Source of the DNA: Opacimonas sp014872805
Lineage (GTDB): Bacteria > Pseudomonadota > Gammaproteobacteria > Enterobacterales > Alteromonadaceae
DNA length: 64,000 nt
Assembly: GCA_014872805.1 (NCBI GenBank)
Contig: WKFN01000012.1
Coordinates: 186,001-250,000, forward strand
Direction: 5' to 3'
Shown here: one piece after another, positions 17,897 through 26,190 of the stretch
Numbering within the stretch: the first letter of the stretch is position 1
How the letters are laid out: each line of letters begins with the position of its first letter
Translations under genes and position numbers: made by a program
The notes under the pieces: generated by a model
Told to the model about the DNA's origin: nothing
Database searches by the model: none
Seen by the model: the letters and a program-made list of their open reading frames with translations, nothing else

Positions 17897-18486
17897 TAAG
17901 AACGTTCCAACGGCAAGGAGTAGCGCTGGGTCATTTCATTGATTTGACGCTGTGCGCGAGTTAAGGGGCGCACAATGGCGTTAGGGAAATAGTTGGCGCG
18001 TAACACGTCTATAAATTGTTGAGCTCGCTTAGGAAAACCATAGTTCAGCATTTGTGAAAGCTCGTTTGCCACGGCAGATTGAAACCCCAAAATATCCGCT
18101 GGCGCGCCATCTAAGTTATCTAATGAGAAGTTAAACTTAAAATCACACGCAATTGAAAAAGCCCACTCAATGGCCTGAGGCTTAACCTCCACTTGCTCAA
18201 ACGCTTTTTGTTGTTCTTCATCTCGGCCATCTGGAGTGTACCAATAGCCGTAATCCACTTGGTGCCTGCGAGTTTCTCCTGCAATACACCAATGTGCGAT
18301 TTCGTGTAACGCACTTGCAAAAAAACCATGGGCATAAATCACGCGATGATATGGACAACTTTGATCAGCAGGCAAATACACTGGCTCGTCATCACCTCGT
18401 ACGAGTCGCGTATTGTATTCGCTGTAAAAAGTATCATCAAACAAGCGTATTAGGACTTCAGAATGGTGACGATTGGCGTAATTCAC
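17896..18486 (-). CDS. epmC: Elongation factor P hydroxylase
   Basis: 196 residues. EpmC hydroxylates the beta-lysyl-lysine of translation factor EF-P. The metal motif HEIAHW places His61, Glu62 and His65; GYWYTPDGRDEEQQ and ACDFKFNFSLDNLDG follow, as in E. coli YfcM/EpmC. First gene of the epmC / kinase-like / yfcL operon; its stop shares one base with the next start. epmA, epmB and efp are not in this window. Confidence 0.92.
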   Translation of the reverse strand: MNYANRHHSEVLIRLFDDTFYSEYNTRLVRGDDEPVYLPADQSCPYHRVIYAHGFFASALHEIAHWCIAGETRRHQVDYGYWYTPDGRDEEQQKAFEQVEVKPQAIEWAFSIACDFKFNFSLDNLDGAPADILGFQSAVANELSQMLNYGFPKRAQQFIDVLRANYFPNAIVRPLTRAQRQINEMTQRYSLPLERS

Positions 18487-18559
18487 AAGAGTTCACTCAC
18501 TGACTATATGCTGATATGCTACGTCATAATGTTGTTTTTTACCATATATACCTTACGAG

Positions 18560-19006
18560 ATGCCAGTCAAAATACATTTACATTACCCTTATACGTGTCT
18601 GTGGCAGCCTGCAGAAAATGACATCGATCACTACGGTCATGTCAATAATACTTCGTATGTAAAACAACTAGAAGTCACCGCTTGGGCGCATTCTAATCAC
18701 TTAGGGTTAGACATCGCTCAATACCGTGAACTCGATGCTGGCATGGTGATCGCTCATCACACTATTGATTATCTTCTTCCTGTGCATTGTGGCGAGACAA
18801 TAGAATGTCGAACGGCGATTATTGCTTGCGACAACAAATTACGTTTATCCAGAGGCTTTGAATTTTATAATCAGTCCCAGCAACGCGTATTAACTGCAAG
18901 AACTGATTTTGTGTGCATTACACTGAGCACCGGAAAACCAAGGCGGATGCCAGCGCGATTTGCGGAGTGTTACGGCCGTGCCTATGCGTTAGAGGTGGGT
19001 GCGTAG
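18560..19006 (+). CDS. Hot-dog fold acyl-CoA thioesterase
   Basis: 148 residues of the 4HBT/YbgC-like fold. The catalytic region ENDIDHYGHVNNTSYVKQLE (about residues 17-36) has the Asp/His/Asn arrangement of acyl-CoA thioesterases. Substrate chain length cannot be inferred. The stop codon shares a base with the GTG start of the protease gene, so the two are translated together. Confidence 0.85.
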   Translation: MPVKIHLHYPYTCLWQPAENDIDHYGHVNNTSYVKQLEVTAWAHSNHLGLDIAQYRELDAGMVIAHHTIDYLLPVHCGETIECRTAIIACDNKLRLSRGFEFYNQSQQRVLTARTDFVCITLSTGKPRRMPARFAECYGRAYALEVGA

Positions 19007-20109
19007 TGATACGGGTGTTGCTTGTTCTATCTTTGTTGGCCAATGCCTATTTATGGTATCGATTGCATACGATTGAACACGCTGCCTCCCTCTCAACTTC
19101 AACTTATAATCCGATCGCAACACAAGAATTGGAGTTATCGCATCACACCGACACACCTAAGTTAAGCCAAAGACTATCCCTACCCACTAAGCAAAACAGT
19201 TTAAAAGAACAGATCCTCAGCTTATACGAGCAACAACAATGGCTGTCTCTTGGCCCACTCATAACAGAGTATCTGGCTAAGCAACCCCGAGACTGGCAGG
19301 TATTATTTATTGAAGGGCAATATCTGATCCATACTCAAACTAGCGCGGTTGGCATAGCCTATCTGTATCAACTTTTAAACCAAGTCGATGATCCTGCCAT
19401 TTCGACCAACATCTCTGACTATATTGATGCTCACATGCAGAATTTGATTCGAGCATTGATGTTTAATCAAGACTGGTATGCTTTGTCTTTACTGCTAGAG
19501 CCGTTGATACAAGTTGATCCACTGCATCGCGGTTTTATCGAAACCCTTGCGACTAGCTATGCCGAACAAAACTTACCCAATGCGATGTTCAATACTTTGG
19601 GGGCCGTGACACCGGAAGATGTGATATACCGGCGTGTGGTTGAACGATGGCGCCAACGATATGGCGATACGACAAATAACTCCAAAAGTTCAGACGCATT
19701 ATCTAGCCAAAATAAGCAATACGCTTCAAGCATTGCGCTCATGCCATACGGCAACCAATGGCTGACCGAGATCTTTTTAGGCGGGCAAACAATGACGTTA
19801 TTACTCGATACAGGGGCTTCCACAACCGCGATCAGTCAAAATGCGTTTGCAACTATTCCTGCCTCTAACAAACAATTTCTTGGACGCATCGTGGTGAATA
19901 CGGCCAATGGACAAAGTCAAGGCGAGTTATACCGGTTAAATGACGCACGATTTGGCCAATGGACCTTTGCAGAGATGGATATCGTCGTGCTCAATCAAGC
20001 CGAATTAGCGAATGATTTTGATGGGTTATTAGGCATGAATTTGTTGCATCGTTTTGCATGGCAACTCGATGCAACAAACGGCAAGCTATTACTTACCGCA
20101 CGAAATTAA
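19006..20109 (+). CDS. Membrane-anchored retropepsin-like aspartic protease
   Basis: 367 residues if begun at the GTG at 19006, which overlaps the thioesterase stop by one base and immediately precedes a hydrophobic anchor (about residues 2-16). A longer in-frame ATG exists at 18913 but would lie inside the thioesterase gene. The middle part is helical and TPR-like. The C-terminal domain carries the DTGAS motif with Asp268 and a later GLLGMNLL, the signature of bacterial clan AA aspartic proteases. Probably periplasmic with an N-terminal anchor; substrate unknown. Confidence 0.82.
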   Translation: MIRVLLVLSLLANAYLWYRLHTIEHAASLSTSTYNPIATQELELSHHTDTPKLSQRLSLPTKQNSLKEQILSLYEQQQWLSLGPLITEYLAKQPRDWQVLFIEGQYLIHTQTSAVGIAYLYQLLNQVDDPAISTNISDYIDAHMQNLIRALMFNQDWYALSLLLEPLIQVDPLHRGFIETLATSYAEQNLPNAMFNTLGAVTPEDVIYRRVVERWRQRYGDTTNNSKSSDALSSQNKQYASSIALMPYGNQWLTEIFLGGQTMTLLLDTGASTTAISQNAFATIPASNKQFLGRIVVNTANGQSQGELYRLNDARFGQWTFAEMDIVVLNQAELANDFDGLLGMNLLHRFAWQLDATNGKLLLTARN

Positions 20110-20148
20110 GATGAATCATTCAAAGAATGAGGCCAATGTTATGTTTAC

Positions 20149-22197
20149 TTACAATTCCGCACACAGTTCGGTGCCTTGTTTGATGGCACGCTTAGCATCT
20201 AATTCTGTTGCGAAATCAGCACCACCAATCACATGATAAGACTTTTCAAGTCCCTCAACCAAGGCTCGATGCGGCTCTTGCCCAGCACAAATGATGACAT
20301 TATCAACCTCTAATACTTGTGCTTTGCCTTCGACCAAAATGTGTATGCCTTCATCATCGATTTTTTGATAACTCACTCCGGCAAGCATTTTGACACCTTT
20401 CATCAAAAGATTTGCTCGATGCGCCCACCCTGTTGTTTTTCCAAGACCAGCCCCAACTTTGCTGGATTTACGTTGCAACAAATAAATCTGACGCGGGGAG
20501 GGTTCCGGTAAGGGTTGCACATCTTCAATCCCACCTCGCGCTTGCAAGGACATATCAATCCCCCATTCGCGCATAAAGGCCGGAATATCGGTACTTGGAG
20601 AGCTTTTACCGTGAGACAAATACTCGGCGGTATCAAAACCAATTCCACCCGCACCGATTATCGCTACGCGACGCCCCACTTCGACTTTGTGTTGCAACAC
20701 GTCGATGTAACTCAATACATTGGGATGGTCTATCCCTTCAATATCTGGTGTGCGCGGCGTTATGCCTGTCGCAAGGATAACCTCATCACAATTCATTTCA
20801 TTCAGTTCATGTGCGGTAACCCGAGTGTTGAGTCGCACATCTACGCCGTATTTATCGAGTAATACACCAAAATACCTCAAGGTTTCGTAAAACTCTTCTT
20901 TACCTGGAATCTGCTTAGCGATGTTGAACTGCCCACCAATTTCATCCGCTGCATCGATGAGCGTAACTGTATGACCTCGCTCAGCTGCAGTGGTTGCCGC
21001 AGCGAGACCTGCAGGTCCAGCACCGACCACTACGATGTGTTTGGGTTGTATAGTGGGTCGAATATGTAGCTCTGTCTCACGACACGCTCGAGGATTCACC
21101 AAACAAGACGCATGTTGCATAGCAAACACATGGTCTAAGCAGGCTTGGTTACAGCCAATACAGGTATTGATTTCATTAGCACGGTTTTCATAGGCTTTTT
21201 GCACAAAATACGCATCCGCCAAAAATGGACGTGCCATAGAGACCATATCCGCATCGCCTCGCGCTAATATTTGTTCAGCAACCTCAGGCGTGTTAATGCG
21301 ATTTGAAGTAATAACCGGCACCGATAAGGCCGCTTTAAACTTGGCCGTTACCCAAGTAAATGCCGCTCTGGGTACCCGTGTTGCTATCGTTGGAATACGC
21401 GCTTCATGCCAGCCGATCCCAGTATTGATGATGGTCGCGCCAGCTTGTTCAATTGCTTGACCAAGGGTAACAATTTCATCAGCACTTGACCCCCCCTCGA
21501 CCAAATCAAGCATTGATAAACGATAAATAATGATGAAGTCTCCACCTACTGCCTCGCGAACTCGGCGCACGACTTCTACTGGTAAACGCATGCGATTAGC
21601 ATATTCTCCACCCCATTCATCTTCGCGATGGTTAGTGCGCTTGGCAATAAATTGGTTTAAGAAATACCCTTCTGAACCCATGATTTCAACGCCATCATAC
21701 CCGGCTTTTTTGGCGAGTTGCGCAGTTTTCACAAAGTCTTGAATTTGTATTTCTATTTCCTCACTGCTCAACTCTCTGGGCTGATACATATTAATTGGCG
21801 CTTGAATAGGAGACGGTGCTACAAGATTGTTGTTAAATGCGTAGCGCCCTGTGTGCAATATTTGCATACATATCTTGCCGTCGTTTTCATGCACTGCTTG
21901 GGTCACATATTGATGCTCGGCAAATACATCCGGATCATCCAAACGCCTTGATACTGCGTGCGTCGCGCCTTCTGCGTTAGGCCCAATGCCCCCAGTGACC
22001 ATTAAACCGACCCCACCTCGTGCTCGTTCAGAAAAATATTCAGCCAATTTATGATGAGCGCCGGGCTCTTCTTCAAGACCTGTATGCATCGAGCCCATCA
22101 GTACTCTATTTTTGAGTGTAGTGAAGCCCAAATCCAATGGCTGGAATAAATGCGGATAAGGATGCGCATTGGCATTAGCGACTTGAGGTGAGTTCAT
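20149..22197 (-). CDS. fadH: NADPH-dependent 2,4-dienoyl-CoA reductase
   Basis: 682 residues. Needed for beta-oxidation of unsaturated fatty acids with even-position double bonds. Order: an old-yellow-enzyme FMN barrel (LDLGFTTLKNRVLMGSMHTG, residues 27-46), the 4Fe-4S cysteine cluster CIGCNQACLDHVF, then FAD (VVGAGPAGLAAA) and NADPH (IIGAGGIGFDTAEY) folds. Full length compared with the E. coli protein. Its start overlaps the GMC gene by 23 bp, so it depends on that gene's promoter and on the FadR-like operator at 23836-23852. Confidence 0.96.
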   Translation of the reverse strand: MNSPQVANANAHPYPHLFQPLDLGFTTLKNRVLMGSMHTGLEEEPGAHHKLAEYFSERARGGVGLMVTGGIGPNAEGATHAVSRRLDDPDVFAEHQYVTQAVHENDGKICMQILHTGRYAFNNNLVAPSPIQAPINMYQPRELSSEEIEIQIQDFVKTAQLAKKAGYDGVEIMGSEGYFLNQFIAKRTNHREDEWGGEYANRMRLPVEVVRRVREAVGGDFIIIYRLSMLDLVEGGSSADEIVTLGQAIEQAGATIINTGIGWHEARIPTIATRVPRAAFTWVTAKFKAALSVPVITSNRINTPEVAEQILARGDADMVSMARPFLADAYFVQKAYENRANEINTCIGCNQACLDHVFAMQHASCLVNPRACRETELHIRPTIQPKHIVVVGAGPAGLAAATTAAERGHTVTLIDAADEIGGQFNIAKQIPGKEEFYETLRYFGVLLDKYGVDVRLNTRVTAHELNEMNCDEVILATGITPRTPDIEGIDHPNVLSYIDVLQHKVEVGRRVAIIGAGGIGFDTAEYLSHGKSSPSTDIPAFMREWGIDMSLQARGGIEDVQPLPEPSPRQIYLLQRKSSKVGAGLGKTTGWAHRANLLMKGVKMLAGVSYQKIDDEGIHILVEGKAQVLEVDNVIICAGQEPHRALVEGLEKSYHVIGGADFATELDAKRAIKQGTELCAEL

Positions 22198-23821
22198 GTT
22201 GGGTGTCCTTGAGGTATGTTGTTATTATCATTTGTGCAGCATGTTCAGCAATCATCATCGTGGGAGCGTTGGTATTACCGCCAGTGATCGTTGGCATAAT
22301 AGAAGCATCCACTACACGTAAGTTGCCAAGACCAATCACTTGAAGCTGCGGGTTGACCACCGCATCAGGATCATTGATTCGTCCCATTTTGCAGGTGCCA
22401 ACAGGATGATAGATAGTCTCAGCATGATTCTTAATAAAATCGATTTCTGCGAGTTCGTCTAATTCACTCTTTGGCTCCATTAATTCTGGCTGCCACGGAG
22501 TGAGAGCGGGTTGTATGAGCGTTTTTTGTGCGACGCGCAACGCATCTTGCATGATTTCGATATCACGTGCGTCACTTAGGTAATTTGCTTTGATCACTGG
22601 TGCTTCTTGTGAGGGTTGTTCACTTAGCTGGATCTCACCACGTGAAAAAGGATATAAGTTACACGCATGCACGCCAAAACCGTATTGCAAACTCGTTTGC
22701 CGACCGTGATCGAGTAGCACTGCAGGAATAAAGTGCAGTTGAATATCGGGACGCTGTACACTGCCATAGCGACTTGCGACAAATCCACCCGCCTCAGCAA
22801 TATTAGAGGTAAACAGCCCATTTTGTTCGCGTATGTAATCAAAAAATCCCTTAATATACTGCCCCCATCGCATGGGTCTTATCGCATAACCACATGAGCG
22901 AGTAGCTTTTGCTTGCACAATGACATCAAGATGATCTTGTAAATTTTTGCCCACGCCAAAGCAATCATGAACCACATCAACGCCATGACGGGATAGCTGT
23001 TCTCCATCCCCTACTCCAGATTGCATCAAGATATGCGGAGAGTGAACCGCGCCAGCACTCAATATGATTTCTTTATTCGCCTCAACACGCAATGATTTGC
23101 CCTTGTGTTTCATTGCTACAGCTACCGCTTGTTTGTCATCAAACAAAATCTTAGAGACCGTAGCTTCAGTAAAAAGAGTAAACCTTGGATTATTGAGAAT
23201 GGGAGTCAAAAATGCGCGCGCACTGGAACAACGCTTACCTTGTCCTGTGGTCGTTTGGTATAAGCCTGCACCATAACGTAACGCAGCATTAAAATCTGGA
23301 TTGTGCGCAATACCTGCTTCTTCACACGCAGTGATCCAAGCATGGGACAACTCATCTACATGGTTGGGATCAGAAACTGACAATTCACCGCCAATACCGT
23401 GATAGGCGTCCGGTCCTCGAGCGTTATTTTCCAGTTGTTTGAATAATGGAAGAAGGTTGTCAAAACGCCATTGCGGGGCATCACAGGCCTCAGCCCAGCT
23501 GTCATAATCCGCTTTATCGCCTCGGATATAAATCATGGCATTGACCGAAGATGAGCCCCCCAGTGTTTTACCTCGTGGCCAAAACATCTTACGCTTAGCA
23601 CAATGAGGCTCCGGAGACGTTGTTAAGTCCCAATTGAATCCTTTGAATCTCGAAAGTACAGAGAGTCCAAATGGAATTTGAATTGCAGGATGGTTATCAG
23701 AAGGACCAGCTTCGATTAACGCCACAGTGAAAGGAGTATTCTTTACCAAACGATTGGCTAAGACACAACCTGCAGAGCCAGCACCAATAATGACAAAATC
23801 AAATCGTTTAGCTTGATACAC
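22175..23821 (-). CDS. GMC-family FAD-dependent dehydrogenase
   Basis: 548 residues from the GTG at 23821. FVIIGAGSAGCVLANRL is the FAD-binding motif, GKTLGGSSSVNAMIYIRG and SAGAVHSPHILMQSGVG are the two GMC signatures, and HPVGTCKMG carries the active-site His. The family includes choline, alcohol and sugar dehydrogenases; the context (overlap with fadH, FadR-like operator) suggests a fatty alcohol or related lipid substrate. Start choice: an AAGGGGGA ribosome site lies 3 nt ahead of this GTG, while the upstream ATG at 23842 has none and sits inside the operator. Confidence 0.88.
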   Translation of the reverse strand: MYQAKRFDFVIIGAGSAGCVLANRLVKNTPFTVALIEAGPSDNHPAIQIPFGLSVLSRFKGFNWDLTTSPEPHCAKRKMFWPRGKTLGGSSSVNAMIYIRGDKADYDSWAEACDAPQWRFDNLLPLFKQLENNARGPDAYHGIGGELSVSDPNHVDELSHAWITACEEAGIAHNPDFNAALRYGAGLYQTTTGQGKRCSSARAFLTPILNNPRFTLFTEATVSKILFDDKQAVAVAMKHKGKSLRVEANKEIILSAGAVHSPHILMQSGVGDGEQLSRHGVDVVHDCFGVGKNLQDHLDVIVQAKATRSCGYAIRPMRWGQYIKGFFDYIREQNGLFTSNIAEAGGFVASRYGSVQRPDIQLHFIPAVLLDHGRQTSLQYGFGVHACNLYPFSRGEIQLSEQPSQEAPVIKANYLSDARDIEIMQDALRVAQKTLIQPALTPWQPELMEPKSELDELAEIDFIKNHAETIYHPVGTCKMGRINDPDAVVNPQLQVIGLGNLRVVDASIMPTITGGNTNAPTMMIAEHAAQMIITTYLKDTQHELTSSR

Positions 23822-23835
23822 AATTCCCCCTTCGT

Positions 23836-23852
23836 TACTCATCGTACCAGTG
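23836..23852 (-). promoter_or_regulatory. Candidate FadR operator in front of the GMC-fadH operon
   Basis: On the minus strand the site reads CACTGGTACGATGAGTA. The core CTGGTACGATGAGT combines the left half of the E. coli fadBA site with the right half of its fadD site. A possible minus-strand promoter, TTCACA and TACACT 18 nt apart, overlaps it, which fits repression. It lies 15 nt upstream of the GTG start chosen for the GMC gene. Confidence 0.6.
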
Positions 23853-23930
23853 TAACAAAGAAAAAGGAAAACTGTGAAGTGAAAAGTTAAATTATTTTAA
23901 GTAATGTAAGCGTAGTGTTACTGGTAAAAC

Positions 23931-24641
23931 TTAATCAACTAAATCAGAAGGCATATCTTCGCGAATTTCCGACCAGATTTTACCTGATTCAATACCATAT
24001 TGACGAATTCTTGCCGGTACTGAGCGACTATCGTTGTTTTGCGCAAGATCAATTAAATCAGTGTAGAGGGCTCGGGCCAACTCTCGCGCCTTAGGATTTG
24101 AAAAATAATATGAGCCAATGCGGCTGTACATAGCTTTAAACCCATTCATCAACAACACATACACATTGTTGTTCGAAGCAAACGCCAAATCGTGATTCAT
24201 TTGGTAATCAAAAACCGCAAAGGCAGCGCCGTCTTCCGGAACATTGGCATGGCGTGAAATGATTTAAATGGTTTTTTCTGGGTTTTGCTTAATGGCGCCG
24301 CGAATGAATACAGCGGACACATTCGTTCGAGCCGCTAGCAAGTTATCAATCAAATCTTGCGTGTTGGCTGGGTCCAAACGCGCCAAGGCTTCAAGGATAT
24401 TAAGCGAACAAGTTTCCCAGTAATTATTCACCTTGGTCGGCTTGCCGTGTTGAATGGTTAACCAACCATCACGAGCTAAACGCTGTAAGACCTCGCGCAA
24501 AGTCGTTCGAGTCACGCCAATAAGTTCTGAGAGTTCACGCTCTGCAGGCAAAATCGTCCCTGGTGGAAAGCGGCCACTCCAAATTGACTCGACAATGTAC
24601 TCTTCAGCAAAACTAGCTGGACTTTGTGCTTTGTAGATCAT
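23931..24641 (-). pseudogene. fadR: Fatty acid regulator FadR, interrupted by an in-frame TAA
   Basis: The two parts, 24264-24641 and the stretch down to 23931, are in the same frame and separated only by a TAA at 24264-24266. Read through, the protein is 236 positions long, matching E. coli FadR (239) without indels. The N-terminal winged helix is almost identical to E. coli (FPPGTILPAERELSELIG, TRTTLREVLQRLARDGWL). The C-terminal acyl-CoA-binding domain is also well preserved (LAFASNNN, GKIWSEI). The stop falls at codon 126, where E. coli has Glu. Either a recent nonsense mutation (for example GAA to TAA), a sequencing error, or readthrough; the 125-residue product would keep the DNA-binding domain and lose ligand sensing and most of the dimer interface. 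Confidence 0.88.
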
Positions 24642-24665
24642 ATTGCTTAATTCAAACTTAACGAT

Positions 24666-24682
24666 AACTCATTGTACCAGAT
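24666..24682 (-). promoter_or_regulatory. Candidate FadR operator in front of fadR
   Basis: On the minus strand ATCTGGTACAATGAGTT lies 25 bp ahead of the fadR start codon. It agrees with the E. coli fadBA and fadD sites at nearly all positions (ATCTGGTAC on the left, ATGAGTT on the right). It implies autoregulation of fadR; it is also about 80 bp ahead of the divergent dsbB. Confidence 0.6.
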
Positions 24683-24759
24683 AAAATGCAAATCAGAAAT
24701 TTTGTTTTGCATCATCCTTTAGTAAGATATAACAAACGACAAAACAAGATTTTATTTAT

Positions 24760-25269
24760 ATGCAATGGCTCAGCCAATGGTCCACCCATAAATCCTCATG
24801 GACGTTATTAAGTTTTAGCGCATTCGGTTTACTCATAACGGCTCTCGTGATGCAACATGTGTACGATTTACAACCTTGTGTCATGTGTATATACCAGCGC
24901 ACGGCGGTGTTGGGGATCGCTATTGCGGCCTTGCTCCCCATTTTGAATAACCATGCTTTGTTACGACTAGTCGGCTATTTCGGCTGGATTGTGGGTGCGG
25001 TTTGGGGCTTTATGCTAGCGCAAGAGCACGTCGAAATCATCGCCAACAGCAATCCGTTTTTTGGCTTTTGTGAAATTGTGCCCAATTTTCCTCTGCCATT
25101 ACATGAATGGATCCCTGGCTTTTTTGCCGCGACGGGCATGTGTGATGATGATTCTTGGCAGTTTTTATCGATGGGCTTTGCCGAGTGGATGCGGGTTGTT
25201 TTTGCGATTTACGCTGTATTGTGGATCGTGGTCATTGGCAATCGACTAGTGGCGCAAAGAGCATTTTAA
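24760..25269 (+). CDS. dsbB: Disulfide bond formation protein DsbB
   Basis: 169 residues, four membrane helices. Reoxidises DsbA and passes electrons to quinone. The first periplasmic pair is Cys40/Cys43 (CVMC) followed by IYQR, and the second pair is Cys104/Cys128, at the spacing of the E. coli protein. Divergent from fadR across 118 bp, a neighbourhood shared with other gamma-proteobacteria. Confidence 0.95.
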   Translation: MQWLSQWSTHKSSWTLLSFSAFGLLITALVMQHVYDLQPCVMCIYQRTAVLGIAIAALLPILNNHALLRLVGYFGWIVGAVWGFMLAQEHVEIIANSNPFFGFCEIVPNFPLPLHEWIPGFFAATGMCDDDSWQFLSMGFAEWMRVVFAIYAVLWIVVIGNRLVAQRAF

Positions 25270-25294
25270 CTGGCACTTTGTAACGGAACATCGT

Positions 25295-25825
25295 TTAATC
25301 AGCGATCTCCAACGGCCAAATCACGATGTGTTCGGGTAAATCTTCTTCAAACACATCGTTTTCACTGATGGTCTTGCCACGTACTGACATATCGAGTTGG
25401 TGCATTTTACTCTTTTTACCTTTGTTCAGCAAAGGATGCCATGAAGGTAGTGGTTTATTCTCGTGCAGTCGTCGATACGCACAACTGGGCGGCATATAAA
25501 ATACCGCATCCAAATTATCTTGAGTGAGCTTAACGCAGTGCGGGACTTTTTGGGTGCGCGTTGCATAAACCGTGCAGCCGCATTGTTTATCATGCAAATA
25601 CTGACATGCCACTTGCGTAAAATACACCGTTTCCCCGGATTCACCTTCGCTCGTATAATGAGGCGTTTCAACCGTCTCATCGTCCATCACCTTATGCAAG
25701 CAACACTTAGCACAGCCATCGCAAAGGGCTTCCCATTGTTCGGTATTCATAGCTTGTAAAGCGGTGTCTTCCCAGTATTTGGAGTCCAACAAAGCCTGGT
25801 AATTAGGTGTAAGGGTTTTGGCCAT
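25295..25825 (-). CDS. ycgN: YcgN family cysteine-cluster protein
   Basis: 176 residues. The cysteines in LCDGCAKCCLHKVMDDE and later in ACQYLHDKQCGCTVY, plus MPPSCAYR, form the conserved set of the YcgN/UPF0260 family, thought to hold a metal or Fe-S centre. Function unknown. It is followed upstream by ycgL and rnd on the same strand, the arrangement known from Vibrio and other gamma-proteobacteria. Confidence 0.9.
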   Translation of the reverse strand: MAKTLTPNYQALLDSKYWEDTALQAMNTEQWEALCDGCAKCCLHKVMDDETVETPHYTSEGESGETVYFTQVACQYLHDKQCGCTVYATRTQKVPHCVKLTQDNLDAVFYMPPSCAYRRLHENKPLPSWHPLLNKGKKSKMHQLDMSVRGKTISENDVFEEDLPEHIVIWPLEIAD

Positions 25826-25854
25826 GGCGTCTACATCACAAAGGTTAAATAGCG

Positions 25855-26187
25855 TTATTTGATATCATGTGGCTTTGGATCAAGCCCCAAACTCTTGCGG
25901 TGCGCTTCGAGCAAACTTTCTTGTGCCGGCGGTAACTGCAAATAAAAACCTTGCTCGTCCAATGCCGCCATAAGTTTGGTTTCTTCCACGCCTTTTAGAG
26001 GCTTAGGACAAGGCAGAGGTAATGGCATCACGAACTTCGGTGTACCAAAATGTTTCATCAACGCTTCTGGTACCTCAGAGAAATCGTCTTTTTTGCAAAT
26101 ATATAAATACGTATCGGCTTTACGGGATGACTTATAGACAGCCGCAAGCAGTTTCATATTTGGAAATTGGTCAGTAATCGCGTTCAT
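25855..26187 (-). CDS. ycgL: YcgL domain protein
   Basis: 110 residues from the first ATG; an internal ATG at residue 11 (MKLLAAVYKSSRKADTYLY) may be the true start. The DDFSEVPEALMKHFG and EQGFYLQLPP motifs identify the YcgL family. Function unknown. Three bases separate it from the rnd stop codon. Confidence 0.9.
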   Translation of the reverse strand: MNAITDQFPNMKLLAAVYKSSRKADTYLYICKKDDFSEVPEALMKHFGTPKFVMPLPLPCPKPLKGVEETKLMAALDEQGFYLQLPPAQESLLEAHRKSLGLDPKPHDIK

Positions 26188-26190
26188 ATA

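Noticed and set aside
23917..23933. Second FadR-like sequence at the 3' end of fadR
   Set aside because: ACTGGTA is present but the other half does not match; the site at 23836-23852 is far better.
23931..24641. Two separate genes (125 and 89 residues) in place of fadR
   Set aside because: Both lie in one frame, align to one FadR without gaps, and the region between them (24201-24263) is also FadR-like; the second has no ribosome site.
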